This document shows, piece after piece, positions 17,183 through 25,418 of a stretch of 45,978 nucleotides of DNA. Below the pieces are notes generated by a model. That model was not told the DNA's origin and ran no database searches. It saw only the letters and a list, made by a program, of their open reading frames with translations. This DNA comes from Candidatus Bathyarchaeota archaeon. Lineage in GTDB: Archaea; Thermoproteota; Bathyarchaeia; TCS64. Position numbers and translations under genes: made by a program. The DNA lies in contig JAFGHP010000049.1 in the NCBI GenBank assembly GCA_016930055.1, positions 1-45,978 on the forward strand, given 5' to 3'. Position 1 is the first letter of the stretch. Each line of letters opens with the position of its first letter.

Positions 17183-18370
17183 TTATTTATTTAAATATTT
17201 AGAAATTATTTCAATACTTTTTTCAAGTCCTTCGCCAAGTCCTTCTTTATTTATTTTTTTTAAATTTTCTTTAAAAGTTTCTTTTTCCATTATCTCTGTT
17301 AATAAGTTGATAATATTGGTTTTAGTTATATTTTTTTGGTGAATTGCTCTTGCTAATCCTAATTTCTGTGCCCTTCTAGCGTTTCCATATTGTTCTGGGT
17401 GTTTAGGTACTGGTATAATTATTGATGGTTTACCATAACATATGCTTTGCATAAGTGTCTCGTGACCACCCCGCGAGATAACTGCATCACAAGCATTCAA
17501 ATACTCAAACCTATTATCAATCCATGGAATTTTAATTAAAGTACCAATTTGATTTAGAGTTGGTTTTTTTGAAGGATCACCCATAGACATCACAACTTTG
17601 TAATTGTCTGATAAATCACTTAGAATTGGTTCAAGAATTGATATTAAGGGTAAACGTTCAGTTTTTGGTCCACTTATTCCTGCATAAATTAGTTTTTGAT
17701 CTTTTTTTATATTTAATTCCTTTAAAATCTCATTTTTCATAAAATTTTCTTCAGGTTTTTTAGATAATATTGCTCCTATGAGTGTAATTTTTTTTCTATA
17801 TCGTTTTGGAATACGAAGTGTATCCATACTTAAAGTGTATGGCTCTGGAAAATCTGGTATCAAGATTTCATTGCATAAAGACCAGCTTTTGCCTAAAAGC
17901 GTCATAATGGTGCCATCCGCGAGTTTGAATGCCATAAATTCATCTTTCTCTCTTGGCACAAGAGGGTTAAATTGATTCAGGATAAGTATAACAGGAATCT
18001 TCAACAGTTTAGATGCAAGTATAGTTGATAATCTAGAATCAGAAACAACAACATCTGGTTTAAACACTCTAATATTATCTAACTCGATTTCTACTTGTTC
18101 AAGAAAAGTTGGAACTAATTTGATACTTTGCTTTAAAGTAGATTTTAAATCAAAACTTCCAGATACTTCGTTCACTAAATTAATCGCAGGAGATTCAAGA
18201 ACATGAAAACCACTTTTCCTAGCAAATCCAACACTTTCAGAATAGGTAGAAAATAATATTTCAGCTCCTTTTTCCTTTAATTCATTAGCTATTGGTATAT
18301 TTCTACTTATATGACCAAGACCAATCCCGCATGGTCCAAAATATATTTTTGAATTTTTGAAATATCCCAA
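17183..18370 (-). CDS. MurG/GT28-like glycosyltransferase
   Basis: This 395-residue GT-B fold glycosyltransferase resembles MurG and other GT1/GT28 enzymes. The N-terminal half starts with a glycine-rich CGIGLGHISRNIPIANEL loop that binds the acceptor side. The C-terminal half carries the nucleotide-sugar signature ISRGGHETLMQSICYGKPSI and PVPKHPEQYGNA. It has no convincing membrane span, so it would act at the inner face of the membrane or in the cytoplasm on a lipid or protein acceptor. The TTG start has an AGGTG ribosome-binding site 6-8 nt upstream, inside the short gap after the AMMECR1 gene, so the two are co-transcribed. The acceptor and donor are unknown. Confidence 0.78.
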   Translation of the reverse strand: MGYFKNSKIYFGPCGIGLGHISRNIPIANELKEKGAEILFSTYSESVGFARKSGFHVLESPAINLVNEVSGSFDLKSTLKQSIKLVPTFLEQVEIELDNIRVFKPDVVVSDSRLSTILASKLLKIPVILILNQFNPLVPREKDEFMAFKLADGTIMTLLGKSWSLCNEILIPDFPEPYTLSMDTLRIPKRYRKKITLIGAILSKKPEENFMKNEILKELNIKKDQKLIYAGISGPKTERLPLISILEPILSDLSDNYKVVMSMGDPSKKPTLNQIGTLIKIPWIDNRFEYLNACDAVISRGGHETLMQSICYGKPSIIIPVPKHPEQYGNARRAQKLGLARAIHQKNITKTNIINLLTEIMEKETFKENLKKINKEGLGEGLEKSIEIISKYLNK

Positions 18371-18382
18371 TTAGACACCTTT

Positions 18383-19003
18383 TTAATTATTCAATTCTTC
18401 TCTTATAATCATCCCTCTAGGAGCTTCTTCTTTGAAAATAATTGCTTGAAACTTGAATATTTTTACATTAGCATTTAACCAACTTTTAAGAGAAAGCCCC
18501 GCTTTAATACAACATTGCTGTAAAAATTCCTCAGGACCCCAACCCCATTCAATTGGAACCTGGGGAAGCAAAAGACCACTTCTACTGCCATATTGAATAA
18601 TTAAACCATCTACCCCAACTTTAATGACTGAAGGATATTCTTCTGGTTTATTCACTTTTATTAACTCCGGAGGAGTAAGAACACTTACTTCAACTACTAT
18701 TTCATCAACTTCTTTTTTGGATAGTCTAGGAAATCTATAATCTTCGAAAGCTGCAGCAGTTGCCACATCAGAGACTGCTTCAACAAGAGGTTTAACAGGA
18801 TACGGATACCCAATACAACCACGTAATTGTTTTTTATTTCCATCAATTTTATTTAAAGTAACAAAAACACCACATTTTTCCCTTATTTTTAAGGGAATAT
18901 CAATATTATCTAATTGATCTTCTTCGTTAAAAAAATTTTCAATAACGCTTCTAGCAAGTTTTACTAAATATGTGCCTTCTTCGATATTAAGTTCAAAAGT
19001 CAA
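18383..19003 (-). CDS. AMMECR1 family protein
   Basis: This 206-residue member of the AMMECR1 family (TIGR00296) has the hallmark LRGCIGYPYPVKPLVEAV segment and the later FEDYRFPRLSKKEVDEI. Proteins of this family are found with MEMO-type and radical SAM proteins as the AmmeMemoRadiSam system. In this window the matching radical SAM gene lies 19 kb away and no MEMO gene is seen. The invariant Cys in LRGCIG suggests a redox or thiol-transfer role, but none is established. The start is TTG. It is followed 12 nt later by the MurG-like gene. Confidence 0.88.
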   Translation of the reverse strand: MTFELNIEEGTYLVKLARSVIENFFNEEDQLDNIDIPLKIREKCGVFVTLNKIDGNKKQLRGCIGYPYPVKPLVEAVSDVATAAAFEDYRFPRLSKKEVDEIVVEVSVLTPPELIKVNKPEEYPSVIKVGVDGLIIQYGSRSGLLLPQVPIEWGWGPEEFLQQCCIKAGLSLKSWLNANVKIFKFQAIIFKEEAPRGMIIREELNN

Positions 19004-19268
19004 ATTTTATTCCTAATAAACTCAATGCTTCGACTAATATATTAATAAAAGGGCAATATAAACAAAAAATCTGGTTTTAAATAATTATGAAAGCTGCAAA
19101 CAGGTTAAATTTTTTTTCAAAATATAAACTATTCTAAAAGATTACCTTAAAAAACATGGAATTTATTAAGCTATCATCTAAAATTAATTATAAATATTAA
19201 TTCATTAGCTTAAATTTAATTGTATTTTATCATATAATTTCGACAATAATTTTATGTAGAAAAAAGGG
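19004..19268. other. AT-rich intergenic stretch without recognised genes
   Basis: These 265 bases between AMMECR1 and the metalloprotease remnant hold no frame that looks coding, no tRNA fold and no clear repeat. They probably contain the AMMECR1 promoter and decayed sequence beyond the end of the pseudogene. Confidence 0.5.
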
Positions 19269-19906
19269 TTATTTGTTTTGACTCACTTTCACATATATCA
19301 CATCATCATCATACAAATTATATTGAGTACCTGCAGATGCTTTCACATAAATCCAGGTAATTTCTTCAGTAAAGTCACTTGAATCCCACACAGCAGAGTA
19401 ACTAGTTGGACCACCAATTATTGAAACCCAACCAGTATCATATGAACCATAATCATCTAATAGATTATAATCAACCGCTTTTGTACCAACATCAGTTTGA
19501 TTAGTTACAGAAGCAGTTATTGTGACATCGTCTTGTACAGTTTCAGCATAATCAGGGTCAGTAATAGTCACAAACATAACAGGGTAAACATACCTAACTC
19601 CAACTAAGTCACCTGCTTCTAATATCTTTTTTTAATTTCATTAAAAGATGCATATCCATACATTTTCATATCGTCATTATCACCATCATAAAGATCCAAT
19701 AATTTAATTGTATGTCCTGCTTCATGTGTAGCGATATTTTGAACATCTAATTTATTAGTACTTTGTCCAATATACCAATCCCATAGATCATTTAATACTA
19801 TATCAAATTCTATTCGTTCTTCCCATCATCTACTGGATCTAAAAAACCTATAATCCATTCATCATAAATTGTAATAAAAAAAACATCACTAAAATTTTCA
19901 TTATAC
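19269..19906 (-). pseudogene. Decayed matrixin-like zinc metalloprotease with a C-terminal Ig-like domain
   Basis: Three reading-frame pieces on the minus strand join into one protein. The first, near 19830-19906, reads toward YDEWIIGFLDPVDD. The second reads ERIEFDIVLNDLWDWYIGQS and then the zinc motif THEAGHTIKLLDLYD with the Met-turn-like MYGY. The third begins LEAGDLVGVRYVYPVMF and runs through a 102-residue beta-rich, Asp/Tyr-rich Ig-like tail ending at 19269. Frames break near 19830 and at a seven-base T run (19627-19633), where one extra base would restore the frame. The signal peptide and N-terminal domain are absent and the remnant abuts the Mut7-C gene. This is a secreted M10-type protease that has lost function, unless the breaks are sequencing errors. 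Confidence 0.7.
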
Positions 19907-20383
19907 TCATTTATTATTTTTATTTTCTATTGCATTATTTATTGTTGTTAAGATTTTTGGCCAATGTGTTCCTTTCCAATAAATTTTTTTACATCCATCA
20001 CATATCCAGAATTCATAGAATTTATTAAAAACTTTTTCAGGTATCATATTTTTTATATTGTTTTTATCAGTATTTTTTAAAAAAGAATTGCATATTGGGC
20101 ATCTAATTTTCTCTGTATTAAATATCATATTATATTCAGATACAACATCATTTAGAGCTTCTTTATCGTTATTTTTTGTGATATAGTAACTTTTTATTCC
20201 TTTTTTCTTAGCGATTTTTACTAGTAATTCGTCGCGTGTGAGTAAAATTCTATCTTCGCTTTCCGCAATTTCTATTAATTTATGATCGTTTTCGTTTTTT
20301 AAGTAAATTGTATCATATCCCAGGAGCCTTAACCATCTTGTAAGAGACCCAAGCATCCCATCTAGGAGAAATTTATGTTCCAT
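19907..20383 (-). CDS. Mut7-C RNase domain protein
   Basis: This 158-residue protein belongs to the Mut7-C family (DUF82), a PIN-like predicted RNase domain with a C-terminal zinc ribbon. The N-terminus FLLDGMLGSLTRWLRLLGYD is the family signature and carries the first catalytic Asp; LLTRDELL supplies a second acidic position. The C-terminal CPIC and CDGC pairs form the zinc site, with KGTHWPKI after it. The start is ATG. Its TGA stop overlaps the first ATG of the decayed protease region. RNA cleavage is the family expectation and is not shown here. Confidence 0.85.
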   Translation of the reverse strand: MEHKFLLDGMLGSLTRWLRLLGYDTIYLKNENDHKLIEIAESEDRILLTRDELLVKIAKKKGIKSYYITKNNDKEALNDVVSEYNMIFNTEKIRCPICNSFLKNTDKNNIKNMIPEKVFNKFYEFWICDGCKKIYWKGTHWPKILTTINNAIENKNNK

Positions 20384-20401
20384 ATCTATTATATATTGTT
20401 T

Positions 20402-20971
20402 TTATAGTTCTTCTATTTTTTCTTCGAGTCTGCATTCTTCGCAGAGGAATTCTCCGTCAACCATTCTGAGATTATTTGAATAAGCTTCGCAGTGTTCACA
20501 ATATCCAATTGTTGATGGACCAGTAATGTTGTTTACTCCGCTATTTATTTTAGTAATTTCTCGAATAATTTCTACAATGGTTGGCATGACTCTAATGAGA
20601 TCTTTATCTGAAATTATTCCGACTAGATTGTTTTTGTAAGTTACACCTAGTCTTCTGATGTTCATTTGATCCATTAATTTCATTGCATCAATAATTGTGG
20701 TATCTGCTTTTACTACTCTTAGTGGAGAAGACATAACTTCTTTCACAGTAATATTATCTGGTTTATTTAAAGCAACTACTCGAATTACTATATCTCTTTC
20801 TGTTACAATACCTACGGGATGGCCTTCATTATTATTTATAACTACAGCACCAATCTTTTGATCTCGCATTATTTTAGCTACTTGAGATATTTCACTATTC
20901 TCATGTGTAGTTACAACGGGGCTAGACATCGCTTCCCGTACTAACAGTTTAGGTGTAATTTCTAGACTCAT
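20402..20971 (-). CDS. CBS-domain protein with C-terminal zinc-ribbon-like tail
   Basis: This 189-residue protein has two CBS repeats: the first from about residue 10, with MRDQKIGAVVINNNEGHPVG, and the second from about 75, with MDQMNIRRLGVTY. CBS pairs bind adenine nucleotides and act as energy sensors. The tail has CEHCEAY and CEEC, a likely zinc-binding pair. It is not fused to an enzyme, so it may act in trans. The start is ATG. It is followed 18 nt later by the Mut7-C gene on the same strand, so the two may be co-transcribed. Confidence 0.85.
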   Translation of the reverse strand: MSLEITPKLLVREAMSSPVVTTHENSEISQVAKIMRDQKIGAVVINNNEGHPVGIVTERDIVIRVVALNKPDNITVKEVMSSPLRVVKADTTIIDAMKLMDQMNIRRLGVTYKNNLVGIISDKDLIRVMPTIVEIIREITKINSGVNNITGPSTIGYCEHCEAYSNNLRMVDGEFLCEECRLEEKIEEL

Positions 20972-21162
20972 TGCCCCTATCTCCGAAATGAAGTGATATT
21001 CAAAATATAAAAAGGTTTGAATTAAAATCCTTAAACTATTTAAATTATATAAATTTTCAGAATAAATTATGATTATTATTCAAAAAAATTTAATCATACA
21101 AATTGATTAAGATTTTAAATATTCATTAATAAAATATTTTTTACAATTTTTGATAATAGGAC

Positions 21163-21175
21163 GTATTTAATATAA
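21163..21175 (+). promoter_or_regulatory. TATA-like promoter of the PAC2 gene
   Basis: TATTTAATATAAA lies about 20-25 nt before ATG 21193, so the transcript is likely nearly leaderless. The rest of the 221-nt gap to the CBS gene is AT-rich and shows nothing else that I can name. Confidence 0.4.
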
Positions 21176-21192
21176 ATTGATCGAAAGGTTTA

Positions 21193-21966
21193 ATGAACAT
21201 CTTTGTAACCCTTTATCCGAATCTGTTGGAAATCACTTACTTTAGTAAACCTGAATTTAAAAAACCTATTATGCTTGTGGCGTGGCCAGGTATGGGTTTA
21301 ATTGCTAAAATATCTGCTGATTATCTACGTAGAAGACTTAATGCTAAACTTTTTGCTGAAATAGTTTATTATCATAATGTTCTGATTTATAATAATAGTA
21401 TTGGTGAATTAACACCAATTAATCATCGTTTTTACTATGTCCCTGATAAAGATTTGATAATTCTTGTCGGTGATACACAGCCTTCTATCCCAGAAGAGAC
21501 AATGCGTCTAGCTGAGTTAATATTAAAAGCAGCAGAGGATTTTAAGGTTAAACGCATTTACTCGATTGCTGCTTTTCCTGGTGAAAATGAGGGAGAACCA
21601 AAAGTATATGGTATTTGTAACCAAGAAAACCTAAAACCAATTCTTCAAAGTTATAATGTCGGTTTATTACATGAAGAGGGAGCTGTAAATGGACTAAATG
21701 GGATAATAATTGGTGTAGCAAAAAAACACGGAATCGAAGGCATATGTCTTATGGGAGACATTAAATATGCCAATGTTCCTCAACATTTAGCTGCTAAAGC
21801 AATTCTAATGAAACTTAGTTCATTTATTAATATTGATTTAGACACATCTCTTCTTGATAAAAGAGCTAAACGTATAGACGCATCAATAAAGAAAAGACTA
21901 GAACTTTATGTTGAAGATGTTGAAATGAATCCATTAAAAGATAAAAAACTTGATTATATTAGTTGA
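21193..21966 (+). CDS. PAC2-family proteasome assembly chaperone-like protein
   Basis: This 257-residue protein is of the PAC2 family, which includes the archaeal proteasome assembly factors PbaA/PbaB. The signature VAWPGMGLIAKISADYL is near residues 29-45, followed by LIILVGDTQPSIP and RIYSIAAFPGENEGEPKVYG. The C-terminal helix-rich part contains DKRAKRIDASIKKRLELY. The last residues are KLDYIS rather than a clear HbYX proteasome-docking motif, which leaves its partner open. The proteasome alpha gene is 18 kb away. The gene has its own promoter and no close same-strand partner. Confidence 0.82.
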   Translation: MNIFVTLYPNLLEITYFSKPEFKKPIMLVAWPGMGLIAKISADYLRRRLNAKLFAEIVYYHNVLIYNNSIGELTPINHRFYYVPDKDLIILVGDTQPSIPEETMRLAELILKAAEDFKVKRIYSIAAFPGENEGEPKVYGICNQENLKPILQSYNVGLLHEEGAVNGLNGIIIGVAKKHGIEGICLMGDIKYANVPQHLAAKAILMKLSSFINIDLDTSLLDKRAKRIDASIKKRLELYVEDVEMNPLKDKKLDYIS

Positions 21967-22061
21967 TTTTATTAATTAAAAATCCAAACTATTTTAAGTT
22001 ACAAAGTTAAAAACCCCAAATAACTTATAACATAGAATGTGTTTTTAGCGGTGAAGAACAT

Positions 22062-22325
22062 TTGAAAACCTCAGAGAGAGTTTATTGGATTAAATTGGTG
22101 TTATCAATTATATCTGCAATAGTATGCGTTTCTTTACAAGTGTATGTTGGTTTAGATGGTTCAATAGTTTTTATGCTGGGATCCTTACTTTATCTATTAT
22201 TATCCGACTTACTAGCAAACATGATGAAGCTTGAAAGAAATCATGCATTAAAAATTGGGATAGGAACATATGTTTTTACTTGGATAATGACATGGACAAT
22301 TTTATTCACAATACTAAAAATATAA
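22062..22325 (+). CDS. Small conserved membrane protein
   Basis: This 87-residue protein has about three hydrophobic segments: residues 11-30 (LVLSIISAIVCVSLQVYV), 32-52 and 67-86. A lysine-rich stretch (MMKLERNHALK) lies between the second and third, suggesting cytoplasmic exposure. The start is TTG. I recognise it only as a type of small archaeal multi-span protein. A likeness to the EMC6-type fold is possible but not supported by a motif. No function is proposed. Confidence 0.65.
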   Translation: MKTSERVYWIKLVLSIISAIVCVSLQVYVGLDGSIVFMLGSLLYLLLSDLLANMMKLERNHALKIGIGTYVFTWIMTWTILFTILKI

Positions 22326-22335
22326 AACTTTATTT

Positions 22336-22713
22336 TTATTCTTTTAAAAAACTAATTCGATAATGAATGAAATCTGACCAAGCTGAAAAGTATCCTGCAT
22401 CAAATGGTGAATGAACTCCTTTTTGAATTAATTCTTTAAAGTCTTGACTATATTTCAACAAATTTTCTTTATCATAAATAGCTTTATTATAAAATTCTCT
22501 ATCATCTCCAGATTTTGCGGATGTTAACATCCCTTCAAGGGCTTTAACATAACCTTCTTTAAAATCAGGATTAATATTCTTTTTTTCCTTTACTTCTGTT
22601 AATGCTTTATCAGCGTCAGAAAAACGTCTTTCTATAATGCTATCAAAGAAGAGGATCACAGATTCTCTAATTTTTCCTGTAGTAGTCATTTTAGGTAATT
22701 CAATCTTCTTCAT
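22336..22713 (-). CDS. Conserved hypothetical protein downstream of radA
   Basis: This 125-residue protein is predicted to be soluble and largely helical, with charged heptad-like stretches (residues 30-70) and no cysteine. The ATG overlaps the end of radA by 14 nt, so it is translated with it. I do not recognise the family. The context in an aIF1, zinc ribbon, radA run suggests a housekeeping role, and an accessory role in recombination is conceivable. No catalytic motif is visible. The aromatic-rich C-terminus FDAGYFSAWSDFIHY may form an interaction face. Confidence 0.6.
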   Translation of the reverse strand: MKKIELPKMTTTGKIRESVILFFDSIIERRFSDADKALTEVKEKKNINPDFKEGYVKALEGMLTSAKSGDDREFYNKAIYDKENLLKYSQDFKELIQKGVHSPFDAGYFSAWSDFIHYRISFLKE

Positions 22714-23677
22714 CGCTTTCGATCCCTTGTTCAGTTATTTTAATAGGAGTCTCTCCCTCAGGGAGACTAGGACTAACGGTTAGCTTAGCTATTCTTATAT
22801 TATTTCTTCCTTTTCTTAGATAAATTCTTGTATGACTCATATGACCAACAATATTTCCCCCAACCGGTATAACTCCTTTTGTAAAGAATGCGTCGGGTTG
22901 ACTCATAACTTGGTTAGTGATCACAGCACAAGTATTGAATGCTCGACTTAATCTCATTATTTTATGCATATGTTTATTCAGTAATTGTTGTCTTGAAGCA
23001 AGCATCTCTCTACCAATATATTCACTTCTGAAATGGCTTGTTAAACTATCAACAATAATTAATCGAATATTATTATTTTTTATTATCTCATCTGCGTTAT
23101 CTAATAGGACTGTTTGATGTTCTGAAGTATAGGCTTCTGCAAAAATAATTTTTTTTAGAACATCATCAGGATTTAAACCAAATTTATTTGCCATTTGGAT
23201 AATTCTTTCGGGTCTAAATGTATTTTCAGTATCAAGATACAAAGCACCACCATTTAATCCTCCTTCAATTTCGGGTAGTTGAACTGTAATACAAAGCTGG
23301 TGACATATTTGACTTTTACCTGTACCATATTCTCCATAAAATTCAGTTAAACTCTGAGTTTCGATTCCTCCTTTAAGTAGATTATCTAAACTTGAACACC
23401 CGGTTGTAAGATGTTTTATTTGTTTTCTTAGTTCTACAAGTTCATCTCCTCTAACGAAAGTAATTGCTATACTTTTTCTCGCTGCATCAATTACTTTTTC
23501 TGCTATGTCTTCACCTAAACCAGCAGTTATTAACTCGGATATTGTAGCCATGGCTATTGATTCAACAGTTTTAAAACCAACTTCTTTTAATTTTGTAGCT
23601 GTTGCAGGACCAACTAATGGTAAATCTTCAATATTTTGATATTTCACTTTATAATAATCTGGTCCTTTTGCTCCCAT
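22700..23677 (-). CDS. radA: DNA repair and recombination protein RadA
   Basis: This is the archaeal RecA/Rad51-family recombinase that forms filaments on single-stranded DNA and drives strand exchange. An N-terminal helix-hairpin-helix domain (LPLVGPATATKLKEVGF) precedes the ATPase core with Walker A GEYGTGKSQ and Walker B RLIIVDS. DNA-binding loops L1 and L2 lie near residues 220-235 and 261-285 of the 328-residue reading. No intein is present. The frame is open to GTG 23686, but AGGTG there is itself the ribosome-binding site for ATG 23677, six bases later, so I chose the ATG (325 aa). It is followed by an overlapping unknown gene. Confidence 0.95.
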   Translation of the reverse strand: MGAKGPDYYKVKYQNIEDLPLVGPATATKLKEVGFKTVESIAMATISELITAGLGEDIAEKVIDAARKSIAITFVRGDELVELRKQIKHLTTGCSSLDNLLKGGIETQSLTEFYGEYGTGKSQICHQLCITVQLPEIEGGLNGGALYLDTENTFRPERIIQMANKFGLNPDDVLKKIIFAEAYTSEHQTVLLDNADEIIKNNNIRLIIVDSLTSHFRSEYIGREMLASRQQLLNKHMHKIMRLSRAFNTCAVITNQVMSQPDAFFTKGVIPVGGNIVGHMSHTRIYLRKGRNNIRIAKLTVSPSLPEGETPIKITEQGIESDEED

Positions 23678-23724
23678 ATAATACACCTAAAATTATATGA
23701 AACTTTTAGATACTTTAAGATTGT

Positions 23725-23928
23725 TCAATTATTTTTTTCGTTCTCGTCTAGTTCCAAAAACAATGGACCTTCATATCCACATTTATGGCACGTATAGATC
23801 GGAGGTAAAATTCCATAAGTGTTGTTTGAATAAAGTTCAGGGCTTTTACATTTAGGACAAAAAATTGGTTTGGGTCTACTAAATTTAACTTCTTTTAATG
23901 TATTTTTTATACTAGATAAAAAAGTCAT
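23725..23928 (-). CDS. Small zinc-ribbon protein
   Basis: This short protein has two CxxC pairs, CPKC and CHKC, spaced like a zinc ribbon, and an acidic C-terminal tail (LFLELDENEKN). It could bind nucleic acid or a protein partner; I do not know its function. The frame is open to TTG 23943, but ATG 23928 lies 1 nt after the aIF1 stop, with a GAGG ribosome-binding site inside the aIF1 end, so I chose the ATG (67 aa). It sits between aIF1 and radA in the same operon. Confidence 0.7.
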   Translation of the reverse strand: MTFLSSIKNTLKEVKFSRPKPIFCPKCKSPELYSNNTYGILPPIYTCHKCGYEGPLFLELDENEKNN

Positions 23929-23929
23929 A

Positions 23930-24238
23930 TTATTGGACCTCAATATTTTCTTCAGGAAAACCTAATTCTAAAAGAACGTCTTTTACAACATCGCGATGAT
24001 CTCCCATCAGCATTATTTGCTCATTTTTAGTAGTACCACCACAAGCACATTTATTTTTTAAGGTTGTTGCAATTTTTTGTAATTGAGTTCCTTTAGAATC
24101 TATGCCATCAATGATGGTCCATTTTTTGCTCCATTTGCGGTTTTCTAACCGGATTCGAATTCGCTGCTGTTCTCTACTCATTTCCTCACAGACACATATG
24201 TCTTTGGGAAGTCCACAGACAGGGCAAATTTCCGCCAT
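23930..24238 (-). CDS. Translation initiation factor aIF1 (SUI1)
   Basis: This is the archaeal homologue of eIF1/SUI1, which binds the small ribosomal subunit near the P site and checks start-codon selection. The N-terminal zinc-binding CPVCGLPKDICVC is the archaeal form of the family, and the SUI1 fold follows with KKWTIIDGIDSKG, NKCACGGTTKNEQIMLMGDH and a conserved final strand. I chose ATG 24238 because known homologues begin M-x-E-I-C-P-x-C-G; the frame also allows TTG 24244. It is the first gene of the aIF1, zinc ribbon, radA run. Confidence 0.93.
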   Translation of the reverse strand: MAEICPVCGLPKDICVCEEMSREQQRIRIRLENRKWSKKWTIIDGIDSKGTQLQKIATTLKNKCACGGTTKNEQIMLMGDHRDVVKDVLLELGFPEENIEVQ

Positions 24239-24350
24239 TCTCAAAACATAATATCACTCTGTATACTAAAAGCTTTACTTTTTATTCTGAAAATTTACAA
24301 TAATTACAATTTAAATGAATTAAATTTTATTTTTAATATTGACTGGATAA

Positions 24351-24956
24351 TTAAGTATAATTTTGTAATAAGCTAAATGCATTTAAAGCATCCTTTGAAT
24401 CAAGAATAATTATTGTATTTGTGAAACAGCTTATAAATTCGATAATATTGATGTTTCTACTGCTTAATAGTTGAGTAATAAAAGCAACAAAACCAGGTGT
24501 AGTTTCAACTTTTGATGGGCTAAGTAATATTAAAGCAACAAGATTGCTTATTACTTGAACTTGTTTAGGCATTTCTTCAGAGATTGTTGTTTGATCTACT
24601 ATGTAGACATAGCTATCTGTTAAAAACGCAGTAACTATATAAGGTAAATTAATTTTTATTGGTGATGTTATTACAGCAATTTTATCTTGTAAACGAACTT
24701 TAGATTCTTTTAAAATTGATCTAACTTCTTCTTCCTGAAGTTTATTTTCTATTGATAATTCTTCTGCAACACGTATTACTGCTGCTTTAATTGCCTCTAT
24801 GCTTCCCTCTCCAATTTCTTTTTTAAGCATCCGTGATAAAGCTGAGTAATTCACTATCCCCATTTTTAATGAATCTAAAAGACTTGGTCTTACTTGTATT
24901 ACTTCACGAACTTGTTGTGCTATAGATTTTGTCCTATCTGATACATCGTTTACCAT
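24351..24956 (-). CDS. ACT-like domain regulatory protein, unknown ligand
   Basis: This 201-residue protein has an N-terminal helical part (residues 1-85) resembling a winged-helix domain, with ALSRMLKKEIG as a possible recognition segment. Its C-terminal half looks like ACT repeats: IAVITSPIKINLPYIVTAFL and GFVAFITQLLSSRNINIIEF. Archaeal proteins of this make-up are usually unnamed regulators that sense an amino acid. The start is ATG. It is a single gene between aIF1 and the divergent winged-helix/hjc pair, and its target is unknown. Confidence 0.55.
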   Translation of the reverse strand: MVNDVSDRTKSIAQQVREVIQVRPSLLDSLKMGIVNYSALSRMLKKEIGEGSIEAIKAAVIRVAEELSIENKLQEEEVRSILKESKVRLQDKIAVITSPIKINLPYIVTAFLTDSYVYIVDQTTISEEMPKQVQVISNLVALILLSPSKVETTPGFVAFITQLLSSRNINIIEFISCFTNTIIILDSKDALNAFSLLQNYT

Positions 24957-25034
24957 AATTGATACATTTTATTCTATATGATGATATCAATGATAAAGTT
25001 TTCTAAAAAAACTAGATTATTCATTTTCCCCAAT

Positions 25035-25044
25035 CTTATAAATA
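25035..25044 (+). promoter_or_regulatory. TATA-like promoter of the winged-helix/hjc operon
   Basis: CTTATAAATA is a strong TATA-like box and predicts transcription from about 25063-25067, which is upstream of the open frame that begins at 25074. A GAGGAG ribosome-binding-site-like sequence follows at 25089-25094. Confidence 0.5.
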
Positions 25045-25073
25045 AGTAACATCTTAATTGCATTAATTGGTGA

Positions 25074-25412
25074 TTTACCTTATCTCGTGAGGAGTCTTTA
25101 GTAAATATTCTAACCATTGCATTACCTTTTCCTCCAAAAATTATTTTAGGATATAAAAATCTCGAGACAGTTTTTACAAGTGGCGATTTGTCAAGAATTT
25201 GTGATATATCTAGATCTAGTGCAAAATTTTATATTACTAAAATGGTTGAGCTCAGACTCATAACAAAAGTACCTAATAAAAGACTTTATCAAAAATTCCC
25301 CAATTCTTTAACTTTTTCGAGTTGGTTAAAAGATTTAATAAAATTTGCTATCGAGCCTCTCGAAATAGGTAGCCTTCCATTACCGCCCATAAATGATGAA
25401 GATGAAGTGTAG
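25074..25412 (+). CDS. Winged-helix DNA-binding protein, start codon unclear
   Basis: The first in-frame canonical start is TTG 25188 (74 aa), but it would cut into the helix-turn-helix. The open frame runs from 25074 and encodes, upstream of it, LPFPPKIILGYKNLETVFTS and then GDLSRICDISRSSAKFYI with TKMVELRLITKVP as the wing. This is a convincing winged-helix domain with the complete fold only when the upstream codons are used. No ATG, GTG or TTG occurs between the TGA at 25071 and 25188. A GAGGAG sequence at 25089-25094 points to initiation within about 25098-25110, perhaps at ATT 25107. The stop lies 6 nt before hjc, so the two form an operon. Confidence 0.6.
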   Translation, partial: FTLSREESLVNILTIALPFPPKIILGYKNLETVFTSGDLSRICDISRSSAKFYITKMVELRLITKVPNKRLYQKFPNSLTFSSWLKDLIKFAIEPLEIGSLPLPPINDEDEV

Positions 25413-25418
25413 AAAATA

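Noticed and set aside
19908-19910. ATG overlapping the Mut7-C stop as a start for a new gene
   Set aside because: The frame ends after 20 codons and differs from the frame that matches the metalloprotease remnant.
22062-22325. EMC6-like assignment for the 87-residue membrane protein
   Set aside because: Size and hydrophobic pattern fit loosely, but I see no diagnostic motif, so it is left as unknown.
24160-24180. A GATTCGAATTC stretch that looks like a tRNA T-loop
   Set aside because: It lies inside the aIF1 gene and no matching acceptor, D or anticodon stems surround it.
25084-25094. CTCGTGAGGAG here occurs again at 41926-41936
   Set aside because: The 11-mer is in unrelated contexts: a likely ribosome-binding site in one case and the reverse side of the tiaS start in the other. 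With only two copies it is probably chance.
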